Shown piece after piece: positions 46,312 to 56,673 of a stretch of DNA of 64,000 bases. The translations under genes and the position numbers were made by a program. How positions within the stretch are numbered: the first letter of the stretch is position 1; each line of letters starts with the position of its first letter. The notes under the pieces were generated by a model. That model worked only from the letters and a program-made list of their open reading frames with translations. It was not told the DNA's origin and did not search any database. Source of the DNA: Rhodococcus sp. Leaf278 (GTDB lineage: Bacteria; Actinomycetota; Actinomycetes; Mycobacteriales; Mycobacteriaceae); contig NZ_LMRR01000007.1 of assembly GCF_001426085.1 (NCBI RefSeq), positions 105,713 through 169,712 on the forward strand. The letters are read 5' to 3'.

Positions 46312-46980
46312 TCATTTCCGCAGGATCAGGTCCAGTGCTTCCGAACGCGACGCCGCGCTGGACTGCAACAGACCGCGCACGGCCGAGGTGGTGGTGCTGG
46401 CCCCCGGCTTGCGAATTCCGCGCATTGCCATGCAGAGGTGCTCGGCCTCGATGACGACGATCGCGCCGCGCGGGTCGAGCTTGCGCATCAAGGCGTCGGC
46501 GATCTGACTGGTCAGACGTTCCTGCACCTGGGGGCGCTTGGCGTACATGTCCACCACGCGTGCCAGTTTCGACAGGCCGGTGACCTTGCCGCTCTTGCCC
46601 GGGATGTATCCGACGTGGGCAACGCCATGGAACGAGACCAGGTGGTGCTCGCACGTGGAGTACATCGGGATGTCACGGACGAGTACCAGTTCCTGATGTC
46701 CCTCGTCGAAGGTCGTGTTCAACGCTGTGTCCGGGTCGGTGTAGAGCCCGGCGAAAATCTCGCGGTACGAGCGTGCGACGCGGGCCGGGGTATCGAGCAG
46801 TCCGGGGCGATCGGGATCCTCGCCGACGGCGATCAACAACTCACGCACTGCAGCCTCGGCGCGAGGCTGGTCGAAGACCGCCCCGGTGGCGTAGGCGACC
46901 GTCTGCTCCACTGCTCGCTGTTCGGCTGCCGGGACTTCTGCCGAGTCGTTGGTCGACTCGTCGGTCCGATTGACTGACAC
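46312..46980 (-). CDS. folE: GTP cyclohydrolase I
   Basis: The product is 222 residues from GTG 46980, supported by GGAGG 9 nt upstream. Zinc ligands are Cys and His of [14 protein letters not shown] and the Cys of [36 protein letters not shown] and [14 protein letters not shown] are conserved. It opens GTP to dihydroneopterin triphosphate, first step of folate synthesis. It heads folE-P-B-K, after ftsH. Overlapping hairpins fill its 5' region (47020-47112). Confidence 0.95.
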   Translation of the reverse strand: MSVNRTDESTNDSAEVPAAEQRAVEQTVAYATGAVFDQPRAEAAVRELLIAVGEDPDRPGLLDTPARVARSYREIFAGLYTDPDTALNTTFDEGHQELVLVRDIPMYSTCEHHLVSFHGVAHVGYIPGKSGKVTGLSKLARVVDMYAKRPQVQERLTSQIADALMRKLDPRGAIVVIEAEHLCMAMRGIRKPGASTTTSAVRGLLQSSAASRSEALDLILRK

Positions 46981-47019
46981 GTGAATGTACCTCCGTTTGG
47001 GCTCCACGAATGAGACGGC

Positions 47020-47112
47020 TGGGCTCACCTGCAACGGTCCGAAAAAACAATTGCAGATGAGCCCAACACGGTTCGAACGACGTGCTGGGCCGACCTTCGC
47101 GGTCGACCCAGC
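47020..47112 (-). promoter_or_regulatory. Overlapping hairpins between ftsH and folE
   Basis: Three inverted repeats share arms: 47084-47095 with 47101-47112 (GCTGGGCCGACC, one mismatch); GCCCAACACG (47061-47070) with CGTGCTGGGC (47081-47090); and TGGGCTCACCTGCAA (47020-47034) with TTGCAGATGAGCCCA (47051-47065), 15 bp with one mismatch. Because arms are shared, neighbouring hairpins exclude one another. The last ends 26 nt before the folE ribosome site. This may be the ftsH terminator, an attenuator of folE, or both. Confidence 0.5.
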
Positions 47113-47128
47113 AAGCCTAATGACAGGT

Positions 47129-50002
47129 CTAGCGGTACGAACCCCCAGGCCCTTCCCAGCGACGCGTCTGCGGGCCGTCGTCGCCGTCCTCGTCGGCTCG
47201 CTCGTCGCCTCGCGACTCCTCGTACGGAGTATCGCCGGAACGATCGTCACCGGGAAGCGGGTAGTTCTGCGACGGACCGGGCACCTCCCACGACGGGGCC
47301 GACGGCTCTTCGTGGGCGGAACTGTCCGGATTGTCGGCGTACGGGGGCGCGTGACGAGACGTCCGACCTTGGTCCCGTGTATCAGGTCGGAACGGGTCCG
47401 GCTGATACTGCGGCGGCTGGTACGCCTGTTGCTGACCGGTCGGCGGTTGGTACGACTGCGGCTGCTGATAGGTCGGGTGCTGCCGGTAGGTCGGCTGACC
47501 CTGAGGCGGCTCGTACCGATTCTGATCCGGTCGATTCGATTCCGGCTGATCCCGAGTCGGCTGGTTCTGGGCCGGTGGGTTCTGGGCCGGTGGGTTCTGC
47601 GCCGGAGGAGTCGTCGGGCCCTGGTAGCGCGGAACCGACGGTTGATCGCGCGGCGGCCAGCCCGGGGCAGACCATCCTGCGGGAGCGCCGTAATCGGGCC
47701 GTGCACCAGCATTAGGGGCCGGACGGGGATCCGATCTGCGGTAGCCCTCGGAGTAGCCGCCGTCGTTCGGAACACCGCCGTTGTGGGCGCCACCGTTGTG
47801 GGTGCCACCGTAATTGCCGTTGGTGCCACCGCCGTTGTAGCCCCCGTTGACCGGTCCGCCGTTGTTCGGGGCACCGTTGACCGGGCTGCCGTTCGTGGGA
47901 GCACCGTTCGTGGGAGCACCGTTCGTGGGAGCACCGTTGGCCGGGCTGCCGTTGTAGCTGTTGCTTCCGTTCGGGTAGCCGCCCTTGCTCAGCTGCGGCG
48001 AACCGGAGTAGCTGGGCTGCGGAACCTGTTGCGGCGGAAGCTGTTTCGGGGCCGGCGGCACCGGAGGCCACGGCTCGCCGCGCTCAGCGGCAAGTTCGCG
48101 CGGAGTCTTCACCGGCGGCTTGTCCGAGGGCTTACGGTCACCGAAGTCGTTGAACAAGGTGATGCGCGGGCGCTTGGTGACGCTGTGGAAGATCTTTTCG
48201 AGGTCCTTGCGGGTGAGCGTCTCACGTTCGAGCAGCTCGGAGGCGAGGGTGTCGAGCAGATCGCGGTACTCGTTGAGGATGGCCCACGCTTCGGTGTGCG
48301 CAGCTTCGATGAGCTTGCGCACCTCCTCGTCGATCTCGCGGGCGACCTCGTGCGAGAAATCGGACTGCTGGCCCATCGAACGACCCAGGAACGGATCGCC
48401 CTGTTCCTGCCCGTACCGAACGGCTCCGAGCTTGCTGCTCATGCCGTACTCGGTGACCATCGCGCGAGCGATCTTGGTGGCCTGGTCGATGTCGGATGAC
48501 GCGCCGGTGGTCGGCTCGTGGAAGACGAGTTCCTCCGCGGCGCGGCCGCCCATGGCCATCACCAGACGAGCGATCATCTCCGACCGCGTCATCAGGCCCT
48601 TGTCGTCCTCGGGCACCGTCATCGCATGGCCGCCGGTACGCCCGCGAGCGAGGATGGTGACCTTGTACACGGGCTCGATATCGGGCATCGCCCACGCGGC
48701 GAGGGTGTGTCCACCCTCGTGGTACGCGGTGATCTTGCGCTCGTGCTCGCTGATGATGCGGCTCTTGCGTCGCGGACCACCGACCACGCGGTCCACCGAC
48801 TCCTCGAGCGAGGCCTCGGTGATCACGGTGCCGTTCTCACGCGCGGTGAGCAGTGCCGCTTCGTTGATGACGTTGGCCAGGTCTGCACCCGACATTCCGA
48901 CGGTTCGCTTGGCAAGACCCTCGAGGTCGGCGTCCTGAGCAACGGGCTTGCCTGCCGAGTGCACCTTGAGGATTGCGCGACGGCCGGCCAGGTCTGGCGC
49001 GCCGACCGGGATCTGCCGGTCGAAGCGGCCGGGACGCAGCAGCGCCGGGTCCAGGATGTCGGGACGGTTGGTCGCGGCGATGAGGATCACGCCGGTGCGC
49101 TCACCGAAGCCGTCCATCTCGACGAGCAACTGGTTGAGCGTCTGCTCGCGCTCGTCGTGTCCGCCGCCCATGCCTGCACCACGCTGGCGGCCGACGGCGT
49201 CGATCTCGTCGACGAAGATGATGCAGGGGCTGTTCTGCTTGGCCTGCTCGAAGAGATCGCGGACGCGAGATGCACCGACACCGACGAACATCTCGACGAA
49301 GTCCGAGCCCGAGATGGTGAAGAACGGGACTCCCGCTTCGCCTGCGACGGCGCGCGCGAGCAGCGTCTTGCCGGTTCCGGGAGGGCCGTAGAGCAGAACA
49401 CCGCGCGGAATCTTGGCACCGAGCGCCTGGTAGCGCGCCGGGTTCTGCAGGAAATCCTTGATCTCGTACAGCTCTTCGACGGCCTCGTCCGCGCCTGCCA
49501 CGTCGGCGAACGTGGTTTTGGGCATGTCTTTCGTGAGCTGCTTGGCCTTCGACTTGCCGAAGCCCATGACTCCGCCGCGACCGCCACCCTGCATGCGGCT
49601 CATCACGAAGATGATCACGCCGAGGATCAGCACCATCGGAAGGATCAGCAGCAGGAAGGAGCTGAACCAGCTCTCCTGGGTGACAGTGGTGTTGTAGCTG
49701 TTCAGACCCTGCGAGTCGACCTTGTCGAAGATCTGCTCGGATGCCGAGTCCGGGTACTTCGCAATGATCTGCTTCTGATTGTCGGTGGCGTCGGAGGCCT
49801 CTTTGAGGGTCAGCCGAATCTGCTGCTCACGGTCGTCGATCTGCGCGGACTCGACGTTGCGGTCGTCGAGCTGGGCGATCGCCACCGAGGTGTCGACCGA
49901 CGTCCAGTTCCGCGTGTCGTTACCGAAGTAGCTGAAGGCATAGATCACCAACAGAATGCCGAAAACGATGGCGAGATTCCGTATTACTGTCTTCCGATTC
50001 AT
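47129..50002 (-). CDS. ftsH: ATP-dependent zinc metalloprotease FtsH with long disordered tail
   Basis: The product has 957 residues, about 200 more than mycobacterial FtsH. Transmembrane helices lie at about 8-26 and 114-134, Walker A GPPGTGKT at 206-213, [23 protein letters not shown] near 311-330 and the protease HEGGH at 428-432. From about 650 the tail is Pro/Gln/Asn/Gly-rich, with repeats [12 protein letters not shown] and [10 protein letters not shown]. The enzyme degrades membrane and short-lived cytoplasmic proteins. The frame is intact through the repeats. hpt lies upstream, folE downstream. Confidence 0.95.
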   Translation of the reverse strand: MNRKTVIRNLAIVFGILLVIYAFSYFGNDTRNWTSVDTSVAIAQLDDRNVESAQIDDREQQIRLTLKEASDATDNQKQIIAKYPDSASEQIFDKVDSQGLNSYNTTVTQESWFSSFLLLILPMVLILGVIIFVMSRMQGGGRGGVMGFGKSKAKQLTKDMPKTTFADVAGADEAVEELYEIKDFLQNPARYQALGAKIPRGVLLYGPPGTGKTLLARAVAGEAGVPFFTISGSDFVEMFVGVGASRVRDLFEQAKQNSPCIIFVDEIDAVGRQRGAGMGGGHDEREQTLNQLLVEMDGFGERTGVILIAATNRPDILDPALLRPGRFDRQIPVGAPDLAGRRAILKVHSAGKPVAQDADLEGLAKRTVGMSGADLANVINEAALLTARENGTVITEASLEESVDRVVGGPRRKSRIISEHERKITAYHEGGHTLAAWAMPDIEPVYKVTILARGRTGGHAMTVPEDDKGLMTRSEMIARLVMAMGGRAAEELVFHEPTTGASSDIDQATKIARAMVTEYGMSSKLGAVRYGQEQGDPFLGRSMGQQSDFSHEVAREIDEEVRKLIEAAHTEAWAILNEYRDLLDTLASELLERETLTRKDLEKIFHSVTKRPRITLFNDFGDRKPSDKPPVKTPRELAAERGEPWPPVPPAPKQLPPQQVPQPSYSGSPQLSKGGYPNGSNSYNGSPANGAPTNGAPTNGAPTNGSPVNGAPNNGGPVNGGYNGGGTNGNYGGTHNGGAHNGGVPNDGGYSEGYRRSDPRPAPNAGARPDYGAPAGWSAPGWPPRDQPSVPRYQGPTTPPAQNPPAQNPPAQNQPTRDQPESNRPDQNRYEPPQGQPTYRQHPTYQQPQSYQPPTGQQQAYQPPQYQPDPFRPDTRDQGRTSRHAPPYADNPDSSAHEEPSAPSWEVPGPSQNYPLPGDDRSGDTPYEESRGDERADEDGDDGPQTRRWEGPGGSYR

Positions 50003-50220
50003 ACAGCTTCAGCCGAGACGGCCGTGTCCTTTCAGTCCGCTCCCGCGCGCTGGCTGCTCCCTGCCCGCCGGATACTCCAGGCTAGCGCGAGACTCGGACA
50101 TCTGACTCGCTCATACCTGGCGCTCTGCGTCCACGCACCTGTTTGCGTCGACGCTTCTTCCCCTCCAACGACCGCACTCCCCCGGCAGTTCCCCACCTCT
50201 TCGGCACCTTATCCGCATCG

Positions 50221-50259
50221 ATGGACCATTGCATACGTCTCGGCGCGGCAATGGTCCAT
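50221..50259. repeat. Inverted repeat downstream of hpt
   Basis: ATGGACCATTGC (50221-50232) and GCAATGGTCCAT (50248-50259) are perfect 12-bp arms around a 15-nt loop. It lies about 48 bp past the hpt stop, in the 304-bp ftsH/hpt gap (50003-50306), which holds no gene. The right arm continues TCACGCGGGTC, resembling the left part of repeat copy A (CCCATTCACGCAGTC), so it may be a diverged member of that family. It may terminate hpt transcription. Confidence 0.6.
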
Positions 50260-50306
50260 TCACGCGGGTCCGGGAGCCGCGAACCGGGCTGAACGAACGA
50301 CGAGGC

Positions 50307-50873
50307 TCAGCTGTAGACCTTCGGGTCCAGCAGGCCGATGTACGGCAGATCACGGTAGCGCTCGTTGTAGTCCAGGCCGTATCCCACGACGAATTCGTTG
50401 GGGATGTCGAAGCCCACGTTCGCGACCTCGACGTCGACCTTGATGGCGTCGGGCTTGCGCAGCAATGTCACCACCGACAAGGAAGCAGGCGAACGGGTCG
50501 CGAGGTTGCGCTTGAGCCAGCTCAGCGTCAGACCGGAGTCGATGATGTCCTCGACGATCAGCACGTGGCGTCCGGTGATGTCGCGGTCGAGGTCCTTGAG
50601 AATTCGGACGACACCGGACGACGACGTCGACGAGCCGTAGGAGCTGACCGCCATGAACTCGAGCTGCGCCGGGATGGGCAGGGCCCGGGCGAAGTCGGTC
50701 ATGAACATGATCGCGCCCTTGAGGACGCCGACCAGGAGCAGGTCACCTTCCGGGGCACCTTCGGGATACCGCTTCGCGATTTCCTCTGCGAGTTCCGCAG
50801 TGCGCGCTTTGATCTGTTCCTCGGAAATGAGAACCGATTCGATGTCGCCCTCGTACACGGGGTTTCCCTTCAT
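50307..50873 (-). CDS. hpt: Hypoxanthine phosphoribosyltransferase
   Basis: The product is 188 residues from ATG 50873, with GGAG 5-8 nt upstream. The PRPP-binding loop is [53 protein letters not shown] and [20 protein letters not shown] complete the family pattern. It salvages hypoxanthine and guanine to IMP and GMP. The start overlaps the tilS stop (ATGA), the same arrangement as M. tuberculosis mesJ-hpt. Confidence 0.95.
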   Translation of the reverse strand: MKGNPVYEGDIESVLISEEQIKARTAELAEEIAKRYPEGAPEGDLLLVGVLKGAIMFMTDFARALPIPAQLEFMAVSSYGSSTSSSGVVRILKDLDRDITGRHVLIVEDIIDSGLTLSWLKRNLATRSPASLSVVTLLRKPDAIKVDVEVANVGFDIPNEFVVGYGLDYNERYRDLPYIGLLDPKVYS

Positions 50874-51862
50874 TCGTTCTCCAGGCCGACGCTCAGCCTG
50901 CCATGTCGCCGCGAGCACACCAACCTCGCATCGGGCGTTCCGCCTGGCAGCGCAACCCCGCCCTGGCCGGTCCATCGTCCGACGAGGGCGTCGACGGCTC
51001 GGAGCTGTCGATCGGTCGACGACGTCACTCCCCGTTCGAGCAACCATCGGCGAAGCACGCGGCGGCGAACGGCCGGGGCGAGAGGTTCGATCACCGACAC
51101 CTCGAGGTCCGGGCCATCGGTGTCGGCGACGGACCCGGCAAGCGCGTCGAGCACGTCGCCGTCCTCACGTAACTGCTCGGCCGTCCGCGCGAGTGCAGCG
51201 GCGACGCCACCACCCAGCACGTCCTCGAGCAACGGCAGCACCTCGTGGCGCAGCCGCACCCGAGTGAAATCGGTATCGGTGTTGTGCGGATCCTCGAAGG
51301 GCTCCAACCCGAGCTCGACGCAGGCAGCCCGGGTGACCGCACGCCTGACTCCGAGCAGCGGACGGCCCCACGGTGGGGTGAACGCCGTCATGCCGGCAAT
51401 CGACCGCGGCCCCGATCCGCGGCCCAACCCGAGCAGCACCGTTTCGGCCTGATCGTCGAGGGTGTGCGCCACCAGCACCGACGCGTCGCCGCGCGCGAGA
51501 TCCAACGCGTCGTATCTGGCTCTGCGGGCCGCTGCTTCCGTCCCGCCCGAACCGGTGACGCGCACCGGAAGAACGCGAGCTTCGACCGCACCCAACTCCA
51601 GCGCCCGCGCCGCTGCCGCCGCCGCGACCTCGGCCGAACCCGGCTGAAGACCGTGGTCGACGATCAACGCGCGCACGTTCGGGGCCTCGGCGACGCTCGC
51701 GGCCATCAGGGCCAGCGAATCGGCGCCGCCGGACAGCGCAACGGCAACCGGGCCGGGGTGTGCAGCGAGCCATGCCCGCACCGCATGCCGAATCTCCAGC
51801 AGGGCAGGGCCCTCAGGAAATCTCGGTCGTTCCGCGGGCTCCACTCCCTCAGGCAGACGCAC
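50870..51862 (-). CDS. tilS: tRNA(Ile)-lysidine synthetase
   Basis: The product is 330 residues from GTG 51862, whose G is shared with the TAG stop of the upstream gene. The PP-loop reads [52 protein letters not shown] and [10 protein letters not shown] follow. The C-terminal part is shorter than in E. coli, as in other actinobacteria. It adds lysine to C34 of tRNA-Ile(CAU), essential for AUA reading. It is coupled to hpt. Confidence 0.94.
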   Translation of the reverse strand: MRLPEGVEPAERPRFPEGPALLEIRHAVRAWLAAHPGPVAVALSGGADSLALMAASVAEAPNVRALIVDHGLQPGSAEVAAAAAARALELGAVEARVLPVRVTGSGGTEAAARRARYDALDLARGDASVLVAHTLDDQAETVLLGLGRGSGPRSIAGMTAFTPPWGRPLLGVRRAVTRAACVELGLEPFEDPHNTDTDFTRVRLRHEVLPLLEDVLGGGVAAALARTAEQLREDGDVLDALAGSVADTDGPDLEVSVIEPLAPAVRRRVLRRWLLERGVTSSTDRQLRAVDALVGRWTGQGGVALPGGTPDARLVCSRRHGRLSVGLENE

Positions 51863-52944
51863 TAGTCCAGAACTCGGGCGATCCACGCGTCCGGATCCTC
51901 GATCTCCGACAGCAGCGGCAGCGTGTCGGGGCCGGTCCACACGGTGTTGAAGCGCTCCATCCCCACCGCCGCGACGACGTGATCGACGAAGGCCTTGCCG
52001 CGCACGTACTGGGCCATCTTCGCGTCCATGCCGAGCAATGCCCGGACGACGCGTTGGAGCGGGCTGACCTTGCGTCGTCGCCGCTGATCGAATGCACCGC
52101 GAATCTGCGTCACGGTCGGTACGACGGCAGGCCCGACGGCGTCCATCACGTGGTCGGCGTGGCCCTCGAGCAGAGTGCCCAGCACCAGGAGGCGGTCGAT
52201 GGCGTCGCGCTGCGGCTGAGGTTGGGTGGCGCGCAACAGACCGACGATGCCCGCGTCCTCCGACTTCGTCGTTCCGCTCGGATTCTTGCGGGCCTTCAAC
52301 GCCCCGGTCAACCGATTGGCGACGTCCGAGAGTGGCTCGTCGGAACCGTCGGAGAGCACCCCCACGTTCTCGCGCATGTAGCCGCCGAGCCACGGTGCGG
52401 AGGAGAACTGCACACGGTGCGTCACCTCGTGCAGGCACACCCACAGGCGAAAGTCACTGGGAGACACGCGCAGCGCGCGTTCGACGGCAATCACGTTCGG
52501 CGCGACCAGCAGCAGCGTTCCGTTCTCCCCGGTGAACGGATCGTACTGTCCGAGAATGGCACTGGACAGAAACGCCAGCATCGCGCCCGCCTGCAGGCCT
52601 GCGGGCTTTCCGCCGAGGAGGCCCGACGGCGGCGTATCGTCGTCGTCTCCGGTGAGGTGCTTCATGGACGACGCGGCCGCCGCGATCCAGCCTGCTCGAT
52701 CGACCACTTGGGCGTCGGGAACCGGAAGTCCGTCGGCCAGACCGGTGGTCTCACGGACCGGCCCCTCGGCTCGAATCGATGCGGCCGCAAGCTCTTCCAC
52801 GGCCGCCTCGGCGGTGTAGCGCGAGGTGGCGGGACCCGGGCGGGCCAGCTTGGCCCCGGCTTTCGCGGCTACCGACCAATCGACCGCACCGGCGAACCCG
52901 GACGTGCTCTCGTTCTCGTCGGCGCTTGCTGCTGCTGACTTCAC
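51862..52944 (-). CDS. Zinc-dependent metalloprotease family protein (Rv3626c-like)
   Basis: The product is 360 residues from the GTG at 52944 that overlaps the dacB stop as GTGA. The family is named from the HEVTH zinc motif at about 172-176 (WVCLHEVTHRVQF); a third ligand is likely in LLEGHADHVMDAVG. VDWSVAAKAGAKLARPGP begins the conserved part, and LLLVAPNVIAVERALRVSP precedes the motif. There is no signal peptide, so it is probably cytoplasmic. The substrate is unknown. The order dacB-protease-tilS-hpt is conserved in mycobacteria. Confidence 0.85.
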   Translation of the reverse strand: MKSAAASADENESTSGFAGAVDWSVAAKAGAKLARPGPATSRYTAEAAVEELAAASIRAEGPVRETTGLADGLPVPDAQVVDRAGWIAAAASSMKHLTGDDDDTPPSGLLGGKPAGLQAGAMLAFLSSAILGQYDPFTGENGTLLLVAPNVIAVERALRVSPSDFRLWVCLHEVTHRVQFSSAPWLGGYMRENVGVLSDGSDEPLSDVANRLTGALKARKNPSGTTKSEDAGIVGLLRATQPQPQRDAIDRLLVLGTLLEGHADHVMDAVGPAVVPTVTQIRGAFDQRRRRKVSPLQRVVRALLGMDAKMAQYVRGKAFVDHVVAAVGMERFNTVWTGPDTLPLLSEIEDPDAWIARVLD

Positions 52945-54344
52945 TGGCAACCACACAATCTCAAGGTCGATGCGACGGCATCGAGGGCGGGGCGACTGAC
53001 CTCGGGTGGTCGGTCGTTCGACATCAGCGCGAACGTCAGAACCCGGCCGTCTACATCGACGACGTATCCGGCGAGAGCGCTTGCATTGGACAGGGTTCCG
53101 GTTTTGGCCCGCACCCACCCCGCTCCGGTTCGATCCCCCGAGGCATACCGATCCGACAGCGTTCCGGTGGCACCGGCGACGGGCAGGTAGTCGAGCATCG
53201 GACGCAACGTCGGCTGCTGCGCTCCCGCGGCCGAGGTCAGCACCTGATCGAGCAGTCGAGCCGGAATCTTGCCGTCCACCGACAGACCACTGGCATCCTC
53301 GAGAGCCAACCCGGCCATGTCGAAGCCGGCCGCGTAGAGCGTCTGCCCGATGGCTGCCACCGCGCCGGAAAAGCTTGCTGCCGTGTTCATGTCGATCGAC
53401 AGTTCGCGTCCGACCGCCTCCGCGAGGACGTTGTCGGAGCGATAGATCATCTGCTGCAAGCGGTTTCGCAGTGGGGCGGACTGTACCGACGCGAGCTGGT
53501 CGGCACCCTCCGCGGCCGTACCCGTCGTCACCGCGGCCGGATCGACGCCCAGTCCTGCCGCCAGTGCGCGGCCCGCGTCCAGCGCCGGGGTGGTGCTTCG
53601 GGGCGACTCGTCGACCAGTGGATCGGACCGTCCGCCGTCGAGCATGATCGGTTCGATCGGCGTGATCGAACCAGCGGCGATGTCGGCGGGAAACCAGCCC
53701 TGCGCCATCGTGTCGCCGGAGTAGATCGAAGTGTCCACGCTGATGCTGCGCACCGTCGTTCCGCTGCGGCGGATCTGCTCCACCAGGTCGTCGATACGGG
53801 CCGCCCCCGGGTAGAACCCGACGGTGCCGACCGGCAGTGCGGTGAGCGTGGGGTCTCCGCCTGCGATCAGGACGATGTTGCCTTCGCCGTTGCCCTGGAC
53901 GACGCGGGTGGCGACGCGGTGATCGGCAGGGAGCGCCAGCATCGCCGCGGCGGCGGTGAGCACCTTGGTCGTCGATGCCGGCGTCATCGGCGCATCGGGG
54001 TTCCGGGACCACAGCACCTGGCCCGTTTGTGCATCGGCGACGGTTCCGGTGAAGGTGCCGAGATCGGAATCGTCCACCACCCCGGCCAGCGCACCGGCCA
54101 GCCCGGCCGGGCTCGGCGAGGGTGCGGACTCCGGAAAGGGGGTGATCTGCGGGTTCGGGAGCACGGTGTCGGGCGGCGGCGCGATCGCGGTCTCGGCACC
54201 GTCGGACACCGAGGGGAGCACGAGCGCGGCAGTCGTCACGGCGAGGATGACCACGAACACTGCGCACAGCGTCAGGATCAACCGCTTCTTCCTGCGCCGC
54301 CGGCCCGCTGTGGGACCGAGGAACCGCCGTGTCAGCCCCGCCAC
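52941..54344 (-). CDS. dacB: D-alanyl-D-alanine carboxypeptidase/endopeptidase (PBP4 type)
   Basis: The product is 467 residues from GTG 54344, with GGAGGA about 6 nt upstream. A basic stretch and one transmembrane helix (LILTLCAVFVVILAVTTAALVL) anchor it. After a Pro-rich linker the peptidase S13 domain carries STTK at 124-127, SDN (YRSDNVLAEAVGREL) near 309 and KTG (AKTGTLSNASALAGY) near 424. It trims peptidoglycan stem peptides outside the membrane. It is divergent from ppa, as Rv3627c/Rv3628. Confidence 0.93.
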   Translation of the reverse strand: MAGLTRRFLGPTAGRRRRKKRLILTLCAVFVVILAVTTAALVLPSVSDGAETAIAPPPDTVLPNPQITPFPESAPSPSPAGLAGALAGVVDDSDLGTFTGTVADAQTGQVLWSRNPDAPMTPASTTKVLTAAAAMLALPADHRVATRVVQGNGEGNIVLIAGGDPTLTALPVGTVGFYPGAARIDDLVEQIRRSGTTVRSISVDTSIYSGDTMAQGWFPADIAAGSITPIEPIMLDGGRSDPLVDESPRSTTPALDAGRALAAGLGVDPAAVTTGTAAEGADQLASVQSAPLRNRLQQMIYRSDNVLAEAVGRELSIDMNTAASFSGAVAAIGQTLYAAGFDMAGLALEDASGLSVDGKIPARLLDQVLTSAAGAQQPTLRPMLDYLPVAGATGTLSDRYASGDRTGAGWVRAKTGTLSNASALAGYVVDVDGRVLTFALMSNDRPPEVSRPALDAVASTLRLCGCQ

Positions 54345-54487
54345 CGTTCCTCCGTCATTGCCGTGGTCGTACCCATGATCGTCCAGTCAACAGTATCCTC
54401 GGGTCCGGTAGCCTTTGCGCCGCCACCATCGACACATTCGCAACCGCTCGGGCCGTTCCGGCTCGACGAAGACAGTGAGGACTGCAC

Positions 54488-54979
54488 GTGCCGTTCGACG
54501 TCACCATCGAGATCCCCAAGGGGCAGCGCAACAAGTACGAGGTCGACCACGTCACCGGACGTGTGCGCCTCGACCGCTACCTCTACACCGCGATGGCGTA
54601 CCCAGCCGATTACGGCTTCATCGAGAACACGCTCGGCGAGGACGGCGATCCGCTCGACGCACTGGTGCTGCTGCCGGAGTCGGTCTACCCGGGTGTCATC
54701 GTCGAGGCGCGCCCTGTCGCGATGTTCAAGATGGTCGACGAGGCCGGCGGTGACGACAAGGTGTTGTGCGTACCGGCAGGCGACACCCGCTGGGATCACA
54801 TCCAGGATCTGAGTGACGTATCGACGTTCGAACTCGACGCGATCAAGCATTTCTTCGTCCATTACAAGGATCTCGAACCCAACAAGCACGTCACCGGGGC
54901 AGACTGGGTGGGGCGCGCAGAGGCCGAGGCCGAAATCGCTGCATCCTTCAAGCGCTTGACGGACAATCCGGGTCACTGA
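54488..54979 (+). CDS. ppa: Inorganic pyrophosphatase
   Basis: The product has 163 residues from GTG 54488, with GAGG about 9 nt upstream. Family I signatures are [42 protein letters not shown] in outline (the Asp-rich metal site) and [17 protein letters not shown]. It hydrolyses pyrophosphate from biosynthetic reactions. The 143-bp gap to dacB is the shared promoter region; no clear operator was seen. Confidence 0.96.
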   Translation: MPFDVTIEIPKGQRNKYEVDHVTGRVRLDRYLYTAMAYPADYGFIENTLGEDGDPLDALVLLPESVYPGVIVEARPVAMFKMVDEAGGDDKVLCVPAGDTRWDHIQDLSDVSTFELDAIKHFFVHYKDLEPNKHVTGADWVGRAEAEAEIAASFKRLTDNPGH

Positions 54980-55042
54980 TCGTTTCGGCACTACACACTT
55001 CGCTTCGGCCGCGCGCCGACGAAACACAGTTTGGGGAGACCT

Positions 55043-55501
55043 ATGACCGACAGCAGTTCCAACGGTGCCCCCGGTGATCGGCGCAATCTCGACTCGCGGC
55101 CGATCTCGGATCCGACGCAGTTTCCCGATCTGCCGGTGACGGTCGTTCTCGACCGGATTCCGGTGCCGATCCTCGCTGTCGATCCCAGCGGTGCGATCGT
55201 GTTCGCGAACGAGGCCTTCGACGATCTGTTCGGCCTCGACCGCACCGAACGCGTGGACTTCCACCTGCACGACATCTTTCCGGACCGGGCACCGGAGGGG
55301 GTCAACGTCGCAGACATGTTCCTGACGACAGTGGCCACCCGCGCGGATTCGCTGTGGCGAATGACCGACAAGACCGGCGACGTCGTTCAGGTACGCGCCA
55401 GCAAGTCGATCCTGCGCCGCACCGAGGACACCATCGTTCTCGTCGCGCTCGAGGATTTCACGGACCAGTTGTGGAACGACCCCAAGAGCGCATTGCGCTG
55501 A
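55043..55501 (+). CDS. PAS domain protein
   Basis: The product is 152 residues from ATG 55043, preceded by GGGGAG. One PAS domain spans about 40-145 (VLDRIPVPILAVDPSGAIVFANEAFDDLFGLDRTE region, then SLWRMTDKTGDVVQVRASKSILRR). No output domain is attached. The convergent gene 37 bp away is a diguanylate cyclase, so it could be a separate sensor feeding c-di-GMP signalling, though that is positional only. The ligand is unknown. Confidence 0.82.
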   Translation: MTDSSSNGAPGDRRNLDSRPISDPTQFPDLPVTVVLDRIPVPILAVDPSGAIVFANEAFDDLFGLDRTERVDFHLHDIFPDRAPEGVNVADMFLTTVATRADSLWRMTDKTGDVVQVRASKSILRRTEDTIVLVALEDFTDQLWNDPKSALR

Positions 55502-55538
55502 TCGTTCTCCCCGAACGAGTGACGGTGTGTGCCTGCGA

Positions 55539-56618
55539 TCAATCGCCGGCATACACCGTCGTTCTGTTTCCACCCGCGTGCTTCGACTCGTACATCGCCG
55601 TATCGGCGTCGAGCAGCACGTTGTGCACCAGCTCGGCTGCACCGTAGGAGGACACTGCCGCCCGCCAGCGAGCGGCATCGAGCACGGCGACACCGACGCT
55701 GACCGTGACCGGCACGTCGTCGCCCGAATCGTGCACCGACTCACGGATACCGTCTGCGAGGTGGTCGGCCGAGTGCTCGCAGACCGGGACCGCGATCGTG
55801 AACTCCTCGCCCCCGGTGCGCGCGACGCAGGGCCGTCTACCGGTCGCGGTGGTGAGGCGCCGGGCCGTTCGGCGTAGGACCCGGTCCCCCATGGCGTGAC
55901 CGTAGGTGTCGTTGACCCGCTTGAACTGATCGAGATCGACCACCATCAGCGCCACCGACTGCTCGTCGGTCAACCGGGCCATCATTCGGTCCAGCCGCAG
56001 TTCCAGGCCTCGCCTGTTGAGCAGACCCGTCAGGGAGTCGGTGTTGGCGAGGTCGAGTTGGCGCTGAATGACGGCTCGGAACGCCAGCACCGAGTTGACC
56101 ACCAACACGGTCACCAGGGCCCGCGCGACGATCGACGCGGGATCGTCCGGCTGCTCGACGACGGCCAGCACAGCGAGCAGAAGAATCACGGTGTTGACGA
56201 ATGCGGTGTGGAACTTGAGGACGTTGCGCCGCGAGAAGTAGGCGATATAGGTGCCGATGACCGAGAACAGGGCTGCGCCGTAGAGGGCCAGATCCCGGTC
56301 GTCGAAGGTCAGCAGCATCACGGACACGCCGACGTCGGCGTAGACCACGAACCACCCTGGCATGTGCGACGCGTCGACCGAGCGTAGCCACCACCAGGCT
56401 CCCACTGGGATCGTCGAGAGCAGCACCGCTGTACACGCTGCGACGGCGGCCGGGCCGACGGGTCCGTCGGAGGACAGCATCACGATCACACCGATCAAGC
56501 CGAACGACGGCACGAGAACTGCGATGCCTCGAGCAACGCGGCGTTCGAGTCGAACCGAACCCGATTCCGATCCCGTGCCGGAGGACTGGGGAGGTCTGTC
56601 GTGATCGGTTGGCACCAC
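55539..56618 (-). CDS. Membrane-bound GGDEF diguanylate cyclase
   Basis: The product has 359 residues from GTG 56618, with GGAGGG just upstream. Five or six hydrophobic segments cover about 28-185 (GIAVLVPSFGLIGVIVML to ALVTVLVVNSVLAF). The GGDEF domain starts DSLTGLLNRRGLELRLDRM, has VDLDQFKRVNDTYGHAMGD and the intact GGEEF at about 269-273. It should synthesise c-di-GMP. No RxxD inhibitory site was identified with certainty. It has no EAL domain, unlike the other two GGDEF proteins here. Confidence 0.93.
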   Translation of the reverse strand: MVPTDHDRPPQSSGTGSESGSVRLERRVARGIAVLVPSFGLIGVIVMLSSDGPVGPAAVAACTAVLLSTIPVGAWWWLRSVDASHMPGWFVVYADVGVSVMLLTFDDRDLALYGAALFSVIGTYIAYFSRRNVLKFHTAFVNTVILLLAVLAVVEQPDDPASIVARALVTVLVVNSVLAFRAVIQRQLDLANTDSLTGLLNRRGLELRLDRMMARLTDEQSVALMVVDLDQFKRVNDTYGHAMGDRVLRRTARRLTTATGRRPCVARTGGEEFTIAVPVCEHSADHLADGIRESVHDSGDDVPVTVSVGVAVLDAARWRAAVSSYGAAELVHNVLLDADTAMYESKHAGGNRTTVYAGD

Positions 56619-56673
56619 ATTCCCTCCATCCGTTACGGCAGTGACATCCGACGCGTTCCCGGTCTTTCGCGGC

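Noticed and set aside
47061..47112. Possible tRNA because of GGTTCGAA and nearby hairpins
   Set aside because: No acceptor stem, D-arm or anticodon arm can be built around it; the hairpins pair with each other instead.
54345..54487. ppa promoter (TCAACA ... TAGCCT)
   Set aside because: The -35 match is poor and a similar match could arise by chance, so it was not annotated.
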